DNA of 64,000 bases from Protopterus annectens. Taxonomy: Eukaryota > Chordata > Ceratodontiformes > Protopteridae. Below the pieces are notes generated by a model. The model ran no database searches. It was not told the DNA's origin and saw nothing but the letters and a program-made list of their open reading frames with translations. The position numbers were made by a program, and so were the translations under genes. The stretch's first letter is position 1. Each line of letters begins with the position of its first letter. Location: positions 1,488,176,757-1,488,240,756 of the forward strand of contig NC_056745.1 in NCBI RefSeq assembly GCF_019279795.1, written 5' to 3'. Below, piece after piece: positions 23,345 through 32,897 of the stretch.

Positions 23345-23474
23345 ACCTCTCTAACAAAAGCCAGCCCCTCTCTAACAAAAGCCAGCCCCTCTCTAACAAA
23401 AGCCAACCCCTCTCTAACAAAAGCCAACCCCTCTCTAACAAAAGCCAACCCCTCTCTAACAAAAGCCAACCCCA
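23345..23474. repeat. 21-bp tandem repeat, about 6 copies
   Basis: Units of CTCTAACAAAAGCCAACCCCT type repeat with one A/G difference (AGCC versus AACC) that separates the first two units from the rest. Confidence 0.9.
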
Positions 23475-23639
23475 GTACAGCCCCCCCTTCCTCCTCATCT
23501 CATAATGGCAACTTCCTACTCTCCCAACCTGTACACTCTAACCATCAAATAATATCTCTAGAAATTAAAGGTTACTACCACTAGCCCGGACAGCTTACCC
23601 ACTGAATATGTGGAACTAGCAGTGGGTGGCCCGGCTTAC

Positions 23640-24760
23640 CCCAGTTCTATCTAAATCAATAGGTCTGTCCAAGAATCCTGTTTTTCATCAGTCTGGAAAC
23701 AATCGTTCATTTTAGCTATTCACAAAGGTGGCTCCATCCACTGACATAAATAACTACAGGCCTTTAGCGACACCATCTCCCCATAAAAAATCATACAGAA
23801 GTAAATCCACTCTCGACTGTTAGCTTTTCACCTCAACCAGAATATCCTGACAGCATCCCAAATGGTTTCTGACCCTCTCACGGTACTGTCACAGCACCAG
23901 CATTGCTCGACTTTTCTTCTTGAATTCAATAAATGAGCACAAAATAGTCTTCCTTGAGATCTCAGAAGCTTTTGACACTGTCTCTCACTCTTTACCCCTA
24001 CTACAACTTTCCAAAATAGACCTCTCAAACAAAGACATCCTGTGGTTCAAATCCTGCTTTCAACATAGAACACAATGTGTAAAATGGGCAACATGCCTCA
24101 TCTACCTTTCTTCCCATCTCTGTTGGTCTCCCAGAAGGATCTATTCTTGGTCCACTCATTTTTAAGATATTCATGAATGACCTGCCTACTGTGCTAACCA
24201 ATGCCACCCTTATTCAATAAGCAGATGGACCTACCATTATATGCGCTGACCTTTGTATCTCTGAACTACAAAAAGCCACTCAACACTCCCTCACATCTAT
24301 TAAGTCCTGTCTGCAGCAATCAAACCTGATCCTAAACCCCCAAAAAACAATATGCATGCTCTTTTCTCCCAAGTATATGTCAAACTCACACTACCCACTG
24401 CTTCTTCATTCATTTGATGGCAGAGCAGTTAAATTTGTTCTCCATACTAAACTACTTGGAGTTACCACTGATGAACACCTAGGACTTGAGTTACACAATC
24501 AGCAAGTAACCCTAAAAAACTAAACAAAAGTTAGGAATGCTCTATAGGTCCAAGAAAGTCTTGTCTGGCCAAGCCCAAATAGCTACTGCTAAAGCCGATC
24601 TTCTACCCTCGATATATTCTTCCTCAATTTTCACTAACCTGCAATCAACTCATACCACAGAACGTGAGCAATCTTACAATAAAACTGCAAACTTGCCATT
24701 GATTTTACCAATAAAACACACCATTGCATAGCTCTCTGGCAGCTAAACTTACTTAACTTC
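23640..24760 (+). pseudogene. L2/Rex1-like LINE reverse transcriptase relic
   Basis: Across frames the sequence reads NYRPLA (near 23750), ISEAFDTVSHS (23958-23990), a GSILGPLIFKIFMNDLP block (24135-24190) with the usual QGS...INDLP order, and LLGVTTDEHLGLE (24450-24490), the KxLGVxxDxxL block. These blocks are typical of L2, Rex1 and related jockey-superfamily LINEs, and it differs from the CR1-like copies in detail. The YADD box is replaced by a degraded tract near 24215. 5' truncated and dead. The clade within the superfamily cannot be fixed by eye. Confidence 0.7.
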
Positions 24761-24994
24761 CCTAATCTCCTTAAACCTAGCTGATTAAAAACTGTAAAGA
24801 AAATTCTCAACCATTCACATGCATGTCCATCCCTCAGCGCTGTTAGAACAGACTTTACATAAATACAGTTTTGTTAGAATAAATCTTATATAAATACAAT
24901 TCTCTCTTTGTATGAACTTGGAAATTTAGCCATGTTGATGCAGAAATATTTTAATTTTATATACAGCATTCTGCATGCAACATGCTTTCTTTAG

Positions 24995-25070
24995 AAAGCA
25001 GTTGTCGTACTGGTTAAGGTCTTCGCCTCCCATGCACAAAGTACAGGGTTTGATCCTGACCTTCGACCAG
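24995..25070 (+). promoter_or_regulatory. tRNA-like 5' end of the RTE element (possible Pol III A/B boxes)
   Basis: GTCGTACTGGTTAAGGTC (about 25003-25021) fits a tRNA D-arm/A box. CAGGGTTTGATCCTGA (about 25045-25060) fits a T-arm/B box (usual GGTTCGANTCC) at tRNA-like spacing. It lies at the very start of the element, 20-30 bases inside the target duplication. Confidence 0.55.
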
Positions 25071-25526
25071 TGCATGTTTGGAATTTGCATTCTTCTCCCT
25101 ATCTGTCTGAGGGACTTCTCCCACCTCTGAACAACTCGCCAATAAATAGATTGTTTCCTATAGGTGAGGAAGTTGTATAGAACAACCACTTTGGGCATCT
25201 ACTGTGGTGCACAGTATCCTCAAGATAGGAGAACATGGATCACAGACTGTGTGACGTGGCAGGGACAGCCACTCAATGGTGTAAAATATGGCTCTACCGT
25301 GTTGACTAATTTTGCCAAAATGGGCATGGGTAGTTACCGGTGACTGAAGACCTGAGCTACACCAGAGACCCATGCTAATGGTGGAAAGAGTGTATGTGCC
25401 CCTATTCACCAGTGTGTGCCCACCTAAAGCTCAACAGGCTGGCTGGTATCTAGTTGCCCAGCCTGGGTTACCTGGGATAGCTCTGTTGAGCAAAAGCTGG
25501 ACATAAAACCAACCAAATTGCTAAAC

Positions 25527-26335
25527 ATGAACTGAGAATTGCTACACTTAATGTAGGTTCACTGACAGGACGCAGCTTGGAAGTGGATGACATGATGATA
25601 CGGAGGAGGCTGGACATCCTATGCATCAATGGAGGAGGCTGGACAGCCTATGCATCAATAGACAAGATGGAAGGGCAGTGCAGCAAAGTCAGTTGGCTTG
25701 GGATCCAGACTGCACTACTCAGGAGGGGGACAGGCTAGAAATGGTGTACGAATTGTGGTGAGAAAGGCTTCAGAAAGCAGTGAGGGATATTATCAGAATT
25801 AATGACAGACTCATGGCAGTCAGACTCCAGTGTAATGACAGGGCAGTATTCATAATCTCAGCCTATGCCCCACAGTAGGGTTGTGATAACGAGGAAAAGA
25901 GTTTATTCATACAGTAGTTGCACATATCGGAACAGACAGATCAGGATATGAGGACTGCCTGGGTCCACATAGATGGGGCAAGAGGAATAAAGGAGAAGCC
26001 ATTCTAGACTTCTGTTTGGAAAATGGCTTGATAGTAGCCAACACATGGTTCAGAAAGAGAGGAAGTCACAAAAATCACATACAAGAGTGGCCAACATTCA
26101 ACTCAGGTAGACTTCCTTCTCGTAAGGAAAGGGCACTAGTGTGGAATCAGTGATTGCAAAGTCATCCCTAGTGAAACAGTTGGCCTACAGCATAAACCAC
26201 TGGTTGCCACAATCAGCTGCAAACAGGTCAACAAAGACCAGGCTGAAGACCTGGAAGTTGACTGGAGAGAAAGCACAACAGTTCAAGGAATTACTTAGGG
26301 CTCTAGCACCGAAGTAAAGGAGGAAATAGAGTTGA
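25527..26335 (+). pseudogene. RTE LINE endonuclease region
   Basis: The reading near 25540-25650 gives RIATLNVGSLTGRSLEVDDMM..RRLDILCI, the first block of the RTE-type apurinic endonuclease; the expected QETKW after LCI is lost. A later block reads RLMAVRLQCNDRAVFIISAYAPQ (25812-25880). Further on are DFCLENGLIVANTWF (26005-26050) and RGSHKNHIQEW. An imperfect duplication (GGAGGAGGCTGGACA.CCTATGCATCAAT) near 25602-25660 disrupts it. Confidence 0.75.
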
Positions 26336-26745
26336 TGTGACTTTTTGGACTGATTTTAGATATTTTGTAAAACACTGCGGAATAATAACTGCATAATTAC
26401 AGATTCTCATTCTATTCAATGTTCCAATTCCAGAAGTCGTAGCAGTATGCCAGATACCTACTCTATGGTCAGTTTTGTCAACAGCAAGGAAAGTGTTACA
26501 ATAAATTGGAAGTTTAATTCACATTTAACTGTGAATTTATCCATGTAGCTAAATAAATTTGTAATAAAAAACTTCTGCCATAAAAATGAGAACTAATAAT
26601 GCAAACTTATTAGGGAGGTACTAACGCTTTATATTTGTATTCTTTGTTATGGACATGGTAGATAGTTCATTTCTGTTGTATATGTAAATAGTTTGTTTTT
26701 TGGATTTGTAAAATCAAAACATTTTTTTGAGAAAAAAAAAAAAAA
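26336..26745 (+). mobile_element. Poly(A)-tailed insertion inside the RTE element
   Basis: About 410 bp of AT-rich non-coding sequence ending in a run of about 14 A (26730-26745) interrupts the RTE between endonuclease and RT. The tail and AATAAA-type tracts (near 26545-26565) suggest a retrotransposed RNA, perhaps a 3' UTR fragment of a host mRNA or a LINE/SINE tail. Source not recognised. Confidence 0.5.
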
Positions 26746-28300
26746 CAGCATGTCTGAGGACTACAACAGACATGTGACCGAGCCAGATATGGAAATAAGT
26801 TACATAAGGAAAGCTGGTGGCGGAATGCAGTCCAGGAAGTCATCAAAAGAAAGAAGGAGTGCAGCAAAAAATGGGAGACAGAAAAGACTGACCAGGCTAG
26901 GAAGGACTACTGGTTGGCTACAAAGAAGCTGACAGAAGAGTTGCAATAGCAAAGAATATGACATCAGAGGCACTCTACCAGCTTCTAGAAAGTGAATCAG
27001 TCGGTGGCACAAAGAAACTATATCACGTTGCAAGCCAAAGACTGAAAGATAAACAAGATAGTCAGGCACCTTTCATAAAGGATTCCAGCAATAACCTGCT
27101 CACCAGCCCACGGGACATCAAAGGCAGATGGAAGGAGTATTTCCAGCAGCTTCTGAATGAAGAAAAACCCCACAGAAGCTGTACTGCCCCAGAAACCGCC
27201 TACAATGAGAGAAGAAGAGGAGCCCACCCTAGAAGAAGTAAGAACAGCACTAAGGAAAATGAAGCCAGGGAAAGCAGCAGGCTCAGATGAGGTCACAGGA
27301 GACATGATAAAGATGCTGGGTGAGATAGGGGAGAAATGGCTCCTGAGGGTACTAATAGCAGTGTGGAGAGAATGGTGTATCCCAGATGACTGTAGAGCAA
27401 ATATGCTCATGCCACTGTGCAATAACAAAGGGAACATCCACAACTGTGGGGAGTACAGAGGCATCAAACTTCTGTCACTTTGCATAATAGTTCTGGAGAC
27501 GGTGATTGATAAACAGATATGCAGAATAGTAGAGTGCAAGGTGGGAGATGAGCAGTTCAAATTCAGATCAGGATACAGCACAACTGACCCGATATTTGCA
27601 GTGTGACAAATAGTTGAGTAGAAGCTAGAGATGAGGAAAGAGTCCAACTGGTCATTCCTAGACTTGAAGAAAGCACATGACAAGGTGCCAGGAAAACTGA
27701 TTTGGGCAGTATTGCTGTGGTTTGAAGTCCCAGAAACATTGGTAGAATTAGTACAAGCTATGTACAAGGACCCAATGACTCAAGTACGAACAGTGTTCAT
27801 CCTCACAGAGGGGTTCCCAGTAGGAGTGGGTGTGCACCATTACATTAGTAAACAGGTTGGAGGGGGCAGATCAACAAAGTTGCTGTATGCAGTTGATGTG
27901 GCATTACAGGCAGTCTCTGAGCAAGAACTTCAGCATAGGACAGGGGAATTGAATGCAAAACTGAAGGGACATGAGATGAAACTAAGCACAGATAAGACAG
28001 TGGTAATGGCAGCAAACTGGGGAAATCAGAGGAAGCTGAGAATAGAGATAGATGGGAAGATAGTGGAACAGGTAAACAGCTTCAAGTATCTGTGAGGGGT
28101 GGTTGAGGAGATGGGAAGTCTGAATGAAGAGGTCAAAGCTAGAATCAGAGGGTCTGCAACCAACTGGCATAGAGTCTCAGGTGTAGTCTATGATATAAGA
28201 ATGCCAAAGAAGCTGAAAAGTAAGGTGTACAAGATATTGCTGAGACCAGTACTACTGTATGGTACAGAAACCTGGGCAGTAAAGGCAGAGTAGATGAGGA
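26746..28300 (+). pseudogene. RTE LINE reverse transcriptase region
   Basis: Blocks in order: EEPTLEEVRTALRKMKPGKAAGSDEVTGDMIK (27220-27310), GEYRGIKLLSL (27450-27480), FKFRSGYSTTDPIFAV (27557-27605), SFLDLKKAHDKVPGKLIW (27650-27705; the usual F/L-D-L-x-K-A-Y-D), TEGFPVGVGVHH (27805-27842), a degraded ADDVAL box (27890-27905), then KLKSKVYKILLRPVLLYGTETWAVK (28215-28290). These fit vertebrate RTE elements (RTE-X/BovB-like). A segment around the QG/SPxLF block after 27842 is missing. Confidence 0.85.
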
Positions 28301-28703
28301 AGTGAGAGGTGATGGAATGAAGTGCCTGAGAATGGTGGCAGGATGCACACTGTGGGACAGACGAAGAAATGAAGACAACAGAAGCATAAGTAGCTCCAAT
28401 TGCAGAAAAAAATCAGAGAACAGAGTATAGTGGTTTGAACACGTGCAGAAAAGCAGAAGACAATCTGGTGAAGAAGATTTGAGACAGACAGGAAGAAGCT
28501 AAGAGGAAACAAGGATGTACATCAAACAGGTGGATGGGTTGTGTGAAAGAAGATCTGAGACAGTCAGTCATTAGTGGTGAAGAAGGCAGGAGTGTGGCAA
28601 TGAATCGAGAGAGATGGTGACAGTTAACATGACCCCCAACCCCATGTAGAAAAATGGGAAAAAGGGGGCTGATGATGATGATGATGAATATTCTGCATGC
28701 AAC

Positions 28704-29115
28704 TTTAGCAAATGCACTTTCAGTGGAAAAGTCCAAATGAGCTATGTTAAGTGAATAACCTTCAGGCCAAATCACTGATAAAGGTAAACATGCAGAAATC
28801 TCAGATTCTCAAGATAACATTCTTGTCAGAGTGACCTTACAGAGATAGAGACAGACAATTAGGAGACTAATAGTAAATCTTGTTCAATTGAATGGTACAA
28901 GGCCTAAGAATCAAGAGAACATGTGCTGGACTACAGAAGGGGGTTATAAGATGTATGCTTTCAAGACAGAAGTTTTCATCATTGATTATTACTACAATTC
29001 TGTTTAGTTACAGAAGTTCAGTTTGGTTCTTGTTTCATTGTGGTTCAGTTCATCAGTTAGAACTGCCCGTCAAGAAAGTTCCATCATATATCACTTTGTC
29101 TATGCTGCTATTTTG
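28704..29115. other. Unassigned sequence between RTE element and PLE foldback
   Basis: No open frame with family motifs and no internal repeat. This may be the sequence into which the RTE element inserted; its counterpart on the left is about 24770-24967. Confidence 0.35.
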
Positions 29116-29128
29116 CCATGCTAATAAC

Positions 29129-29450
29129 CAAGTAAGTCCAAAATAAAACGAAAAACATGCCCAAACTGTAAAGGATTCACTGAAAAAATGCACCCTTTAA
29201 AGCAGCAGCCTTTTACTAAATTCTTTAATTCACCAACACAAGATTAAGCGCTTTCATCCACAATAGGGCCCAGAAGTTAGTCCACGTCCTTGTGGATGAA
29301 AGCACTTAATCTTGTGTTGGTGAATTCAAGAATTTAGTAAAAGGCTGCTGCTTTGAAGGGTGCGTTTTTTCAGTGACTTTACAGTTTGGGCGTGTTTTTC
29401 GTTTTATTTTGGACTTGGTTGTTTGCACGCTCAGTGGGTGAATTACCTGG
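29129..29450. mobile_element. 322-bp foldback PLE relic with 13-bp target duplication
   Basis: Inverted arms (about 29129-29256 and 29281-29415) flank a 25-bp loop. The arms contain GTGGATGAAAGCACTTAATC, the GAAAGC(A/G)CTT signature of the PLE ends in this window. CCATGCTAATAAC (29116-29128) and CCATTCTAATAAC (29451-29463) form a direct duplication with one mismatch. No coding sequence. Confidence 0.75.
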
Positions 29451-29463
29451 CCATTCTAATAAC

Positions 29464-30036
29464 ATTATTCTTGCTAAGATTCTTTATCTTCCTGTTTATT
29501 AATATTTGTTGTGTTAATAAATGTAGCTAATTTACTACAGGAAGTTCCTGAGTAACATTTATGCTGAAATGGCATAACACAAGTTGAACACTGAGATTTC
29601 ACATTTTTATAGTCAACTAGATAAATATAACACTTGGTGCCCAAACAGGACTATGCGGGAATATTAAAGTACTGGTGAAGTAATCCACAGAACTTTGTAG
29701 CAACTTTGTGGTAAATCCACAGTCAAAAAATAGGCAGTAAAATACTACAGGACAGGGATGTCTTTATAAAGGGTTTTAAAGTGCATTTATAAAGGTATCT
29801 CCAGTCATCTGCAAAACTGGTCAGTCAAAGGCCCCTGACTTTGACCCTGACCTCTGAGAGGCAGATGCCAAAAAGGAGCAGAAAATGCACAGAGCCCTAA
29901 AGGACTCTACTGGTGACTGGTCTCTTTGTGAAGGTGGTCTCCCCATCCTGACTTCTGGGCCCTATCTGGGAGCCAGCTGACTATCCAGTGTATACCACAG
30001 GAGTCCATGCCTAAACCAATGAGTTTATTCACAGTG
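29464..30036. other. Unassigned non-coding sequence
   Basis: No supportable gene or repeat partner. AT-rich at first, then moderately GC-rich towards the CR1-like relic. Confidence 0.3.
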
Positions 30037-30118
30037 CCTGAGTGAGGTGTTGTATCAAATACCTGAGTGAGGTGTTGTATCAAATACCTGAGTGTGGTGT
30101 TGTATCAATACCTGAGCC
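30037..30118. repeat. 26-27-bp tandem triplication at the CR1-like boundary
   Basis: Three near-identical units of ATACCTGAGTG(A/T)GGTGTTGTATCAA, exactly where the minus-strand CR1-like RT stops being recognisable, just after its AFDT..H block. Confidence 0.8.
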
Positions 30119-31300
30119 AGGTCAGGATAGGCAGGATGTATCATTTTGCCCTCATCCGTTAGCTTGGTGACCTTCTCAAAGAATCCGTACTTGATGACAT
30201 CAGACTGCATTGAATCCAGAGTTTGAAGGCTTTCTATGTCCTTATTAATCATTTCCATTATAATTCTTTCCATGACTTTGAATATGAGAGTAGTCAGACT
30301 TATGGGTCTGTAGTTCCCGGGGTCCATTGATGACCTGCCCTTATGCAGAGGGACAATAATTGTGGTTTTACAGTCACATGGCACAAAACCTGTCTGGAGG
30401 CTATGGTTAAACATTGACTCCAATTGTACTAATAGGTCATGTTTCAGCCTATTTTGGAGGCATCCTGGGATATTGTTGGGGCTCACTGATACAGTGTTTT
30501 TAGCCCTAGAGAGTGCATCTCAGCTCTGCTGCCTAGTGATAGTTGGGGGGGGGGTATTGTTTAATGGTATTTCCTGGGGCTTAGCTGGGGAGAGATGTGC
30601 TAAAATTGGAGCTGAATTTGTTATCCAGCAGATTTTCTATATCTTCTGGGTCTTTGTAGGTGGCTCCATTACAATCAGTTGTGTACACTGCTCTGTGTTG
30701 CCTTTGAGGTTTTGGACATAGGTAAGAAAAGCTTTGGGGTTGTCTTTTGCTTGTGAGACTATCTTTACCTCAAATGTGCCTTTATTAGACTTAATTTGTC
30801 ATCTTAATTGTTTGTTTAGATTGATGACAGTATTTTTATCGTACTGGGCATAGCACTTCCCAATCTTGGCTATGATTTTTTTCTTTTGTTTTACAACTGT
30901 TTATGTTTGGATTCCACCAGGATGGTTTATTTTTCGAGTTAGTTCTAAGCCTACTTCTGGCAGGCACAGCTGTTTCTGTGCATTTATTGACATGGTTACA
31001 CAGAATTATTGTGAATGATTTCACATAGGCAGTATGTTCTCATGGATGGGGGGAGGGTTGAAACTTTTACAGTTTATCACTTAGTAGTAGGAAGTTTGCC
31101 TTAGAATAGCTACTAAATGTTACATTTAGTTATTGTCACAGAAGTGACTTTTATTACAAAGGAGACAGCTTTGTGGTTTGACAAAGCATTCACGCATGTT
31201 TGTAAGTACCAGGCAGAGTATGGTTACATCCCCTAGTTGTGTATGGACTATCTGGTCCAAGGTGTTTATGTTTACAAAGTTCTGGAATCTCTGGGCACGT
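30040..31300 (-). pseudogene. CR1-like LINE copy C, RT region (minus)
   Basis: 30055-30486 on the minus strand reads FVPCDCKTTIIVPLHKGRSSMDPGNYRPISLTTLIFKVMERIIMEMIN, the RT entry motifs of a CR1-type LINE. It ends near the AFDT(T/I)PHSGI block with the catalytic Asp; the rest of the RT and the 3' end are missing. Upstream (31024-30836) a linker piece includes KPSWWNPNIN. Compared with copy B it is shortened in the linker. Dead through stops and frame changes. Confidence 0.75.
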
Positions 31301-31751
31301 ACTTTGGATTCATGTAAGTATTACAAGTTTATGGTGGGGAGTTGAAGTTACCCATGACTGTGGTATAGGGTTGAATGGCGAGAGCCTAGAATAAGTCCAA
31401 GTATGATTATGGGTTACTTGGGCCATAGAGGGTGACCTATAGCTTGCAAGGATATGGGACTTTGCCCCTGGAAGTCTGGACATGGAGAAGCTCAAGCACG
31501 TCATCCTGCCTGACTAGTCCTGTGGTAAGTTTGTTGTTGCTGTAGTTTGAGACAACTCTACCTTTGGTCCCTGACTGTGCAATAGTTGGTCTAAATGTGT
31601 GGAAGATATTGTGGCCCCGTATTGTCTGGGTGCTCTCCATGGCTTTAAATAATGTCTCAGTAACTGCACAGATGTCCATATTCTTCAAGGTGAGGACAGC
31701 CTGGAGTGAGGGTAGTTTCTTGTTTACACTCCTGGCATTGAGAAATAGCAC
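31301..31751 (-). pseudogene. CR1-like LINE copy C, ORF2 endonuclease (minus)
   Basis: The minus strand reads MLFLNARSVNKKLPSLQAVLTLKNMDICAVTETLFKAMEST, the first endonuclease blocks with the catalytic Glu, closely matching copy B at 14140-14265. ASYRSPSMAQ follows near 31440-31425. The terminal SDH block is not clear. Confidence 0.8.
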
Positions 31752-31840
31752 CTTTAGATTCCTTTGAGTTAGATTCGCTATGTTGGAAGGTTTGCCAGTT
31801 TGGCATTGCCTAAAAAGGCAGTATGGAAAAGGACAATGGT

Positions 31841-32440
31841 TTATCCAATATTCAAAATCCTAGAGGTGGACAAGTGTAGGCCATCCTTAGCAAAGCAGCA
31901 TGGTCTGTTGACCATTTCCTCCCATGCTGACAAATATTGTACCCCCTTGGAATGACACCAGAAGCTAAGCCAATTATTGAAGCCAATCATCTTTTGTTCA
32001 AACTGTGGCATCATCCTTGATAATGGCAAGATGTTGATCAATACTTGTTGCATACTAGCCGGGGATGCATACCCTGAGAGCTCCATAATCTCTCTCGTTC
32101 TCTCTCTGTCACTCTCTTCATATAATCCAGAATGGTGTGTCTCTGGTCATTTATACCCACATGTACTATAAGTGAGTCATATAGGTGCTTGTCATCTAAT
32201 GACATTTGTGCATGGGTAGTTTGGTGGATCCTGACCCCTGACAGACAACTGCCCATAATTTTCTCCTTATTCAGCCTTGGTGAGCAGGACATCGCTATGC
32301 CTCACAATGGAGTCTGTTATGACTAAAATTTTGCTTAGTGTGTTGGTTTGCCTTATTGTATTTGCAGATGAGGTCTCAAAGGATATGGCTTTACTTGTTG
32401 TGTTGAGTGTTGTCTTGGAAGTGTGCTCCTGGGATTGATA
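31841..32440 (-). pseudogene. CR1-like LINE copy C, ORF1 esterase (minus)
   Basis: SGNH esterase blocks appear in order on the minus strand: KILVITDSIVRHSD (32330-32285; the GDS-type nucleophile block), YDSLIVHVGINDQRHT (32190-32145), WLSFWCHSKGVQYLSAWEEMV (31975-31910), and FAKDGLHLS (31890-31860) with the catalytic D-x-x-H order retained. The first block, missing from copy B, is present here. Frame changes break the reading in two places. The 5' end near 32440 abuts unassigned sequence. Confidence 0.78.
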
Positions 32441-32897
32441 TATTTAACTCACAACAAAAATGCACCATAAAATATTGAGAATTTGGCCAAGAAATATTAC
32501 ACACTACTTAATTATTTAAAAATTGTTAGTTAAATATACAAAGAGAAGGAAAAAGAACCTAAGCATACAAGTGTAAATAAAATAAGCAGATAATTAGCAA
32601 AAAAAGTTTGTAATGTAGATTAAAAAAGAAAGGAAAAAAACATTTCACTGCACTGACCTTTTAGCTTAATTTCCTGTATCTGTAGTTAATTAACACCTTT
32701 CTACCTGTTTCACAGAGACACCAGTGTTGCTTTGCTCATGTCTGCTTGAGGAGGGCTATGTTTTAAGTGTGTATAAGCACCTCCTAACTGAACAAGGGTA
32801 CTGTTACTAAGGTAGTTCTGCCCTAGATGACCAGGGAAGTACAAGTTGTACTCTCAGCACCTTTATAAAAATGAGAGTGATGAGCACCAAAATAACC
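32441..32897. other. Unassigned sequence before the 53-bp satellite
   Basis: AT-rich at first, then moderately GC-rich. No gene, no repeat partner in the window. Confidence 0.3.

Larger units (their letters stand above)
24982..28689 (+). mobile_element. Full-length RTE-type LINE with 14-bp target duplication
   Basis: The element is flanked by ATTCTGCATGCAAC at 24968-24981 and 28690-28703, which sets both ends. It starts with a tRNA-like region (about 24995-25070), then a 5' UTR, endonuclease (25530-26290), a poly(A)-tailed insertion (about 26336-26745), RT (26746-28300) and a 3' end of (GATGAT)n (about 28668-28689), the simple-repeat tail usual for RTE LINEs. Many stops and frame changes show it is dead, but its length appears complete. 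Confidence 0.85.

Noticed and set aside
23302-23584. Open frames with a repeated Ser-Leu-Thr-Lys-Ala type peptide
   Set aside because: They are read-throughs of a 21-bp tandem repeat; the length being a multiple of three keeps any frame open.
27018-27767. Minus-strand 249-residue open frame opposite the RTE RT
   Set aside because: It is antisense to clear RT motifs on the plus strand and has no motif of its own.
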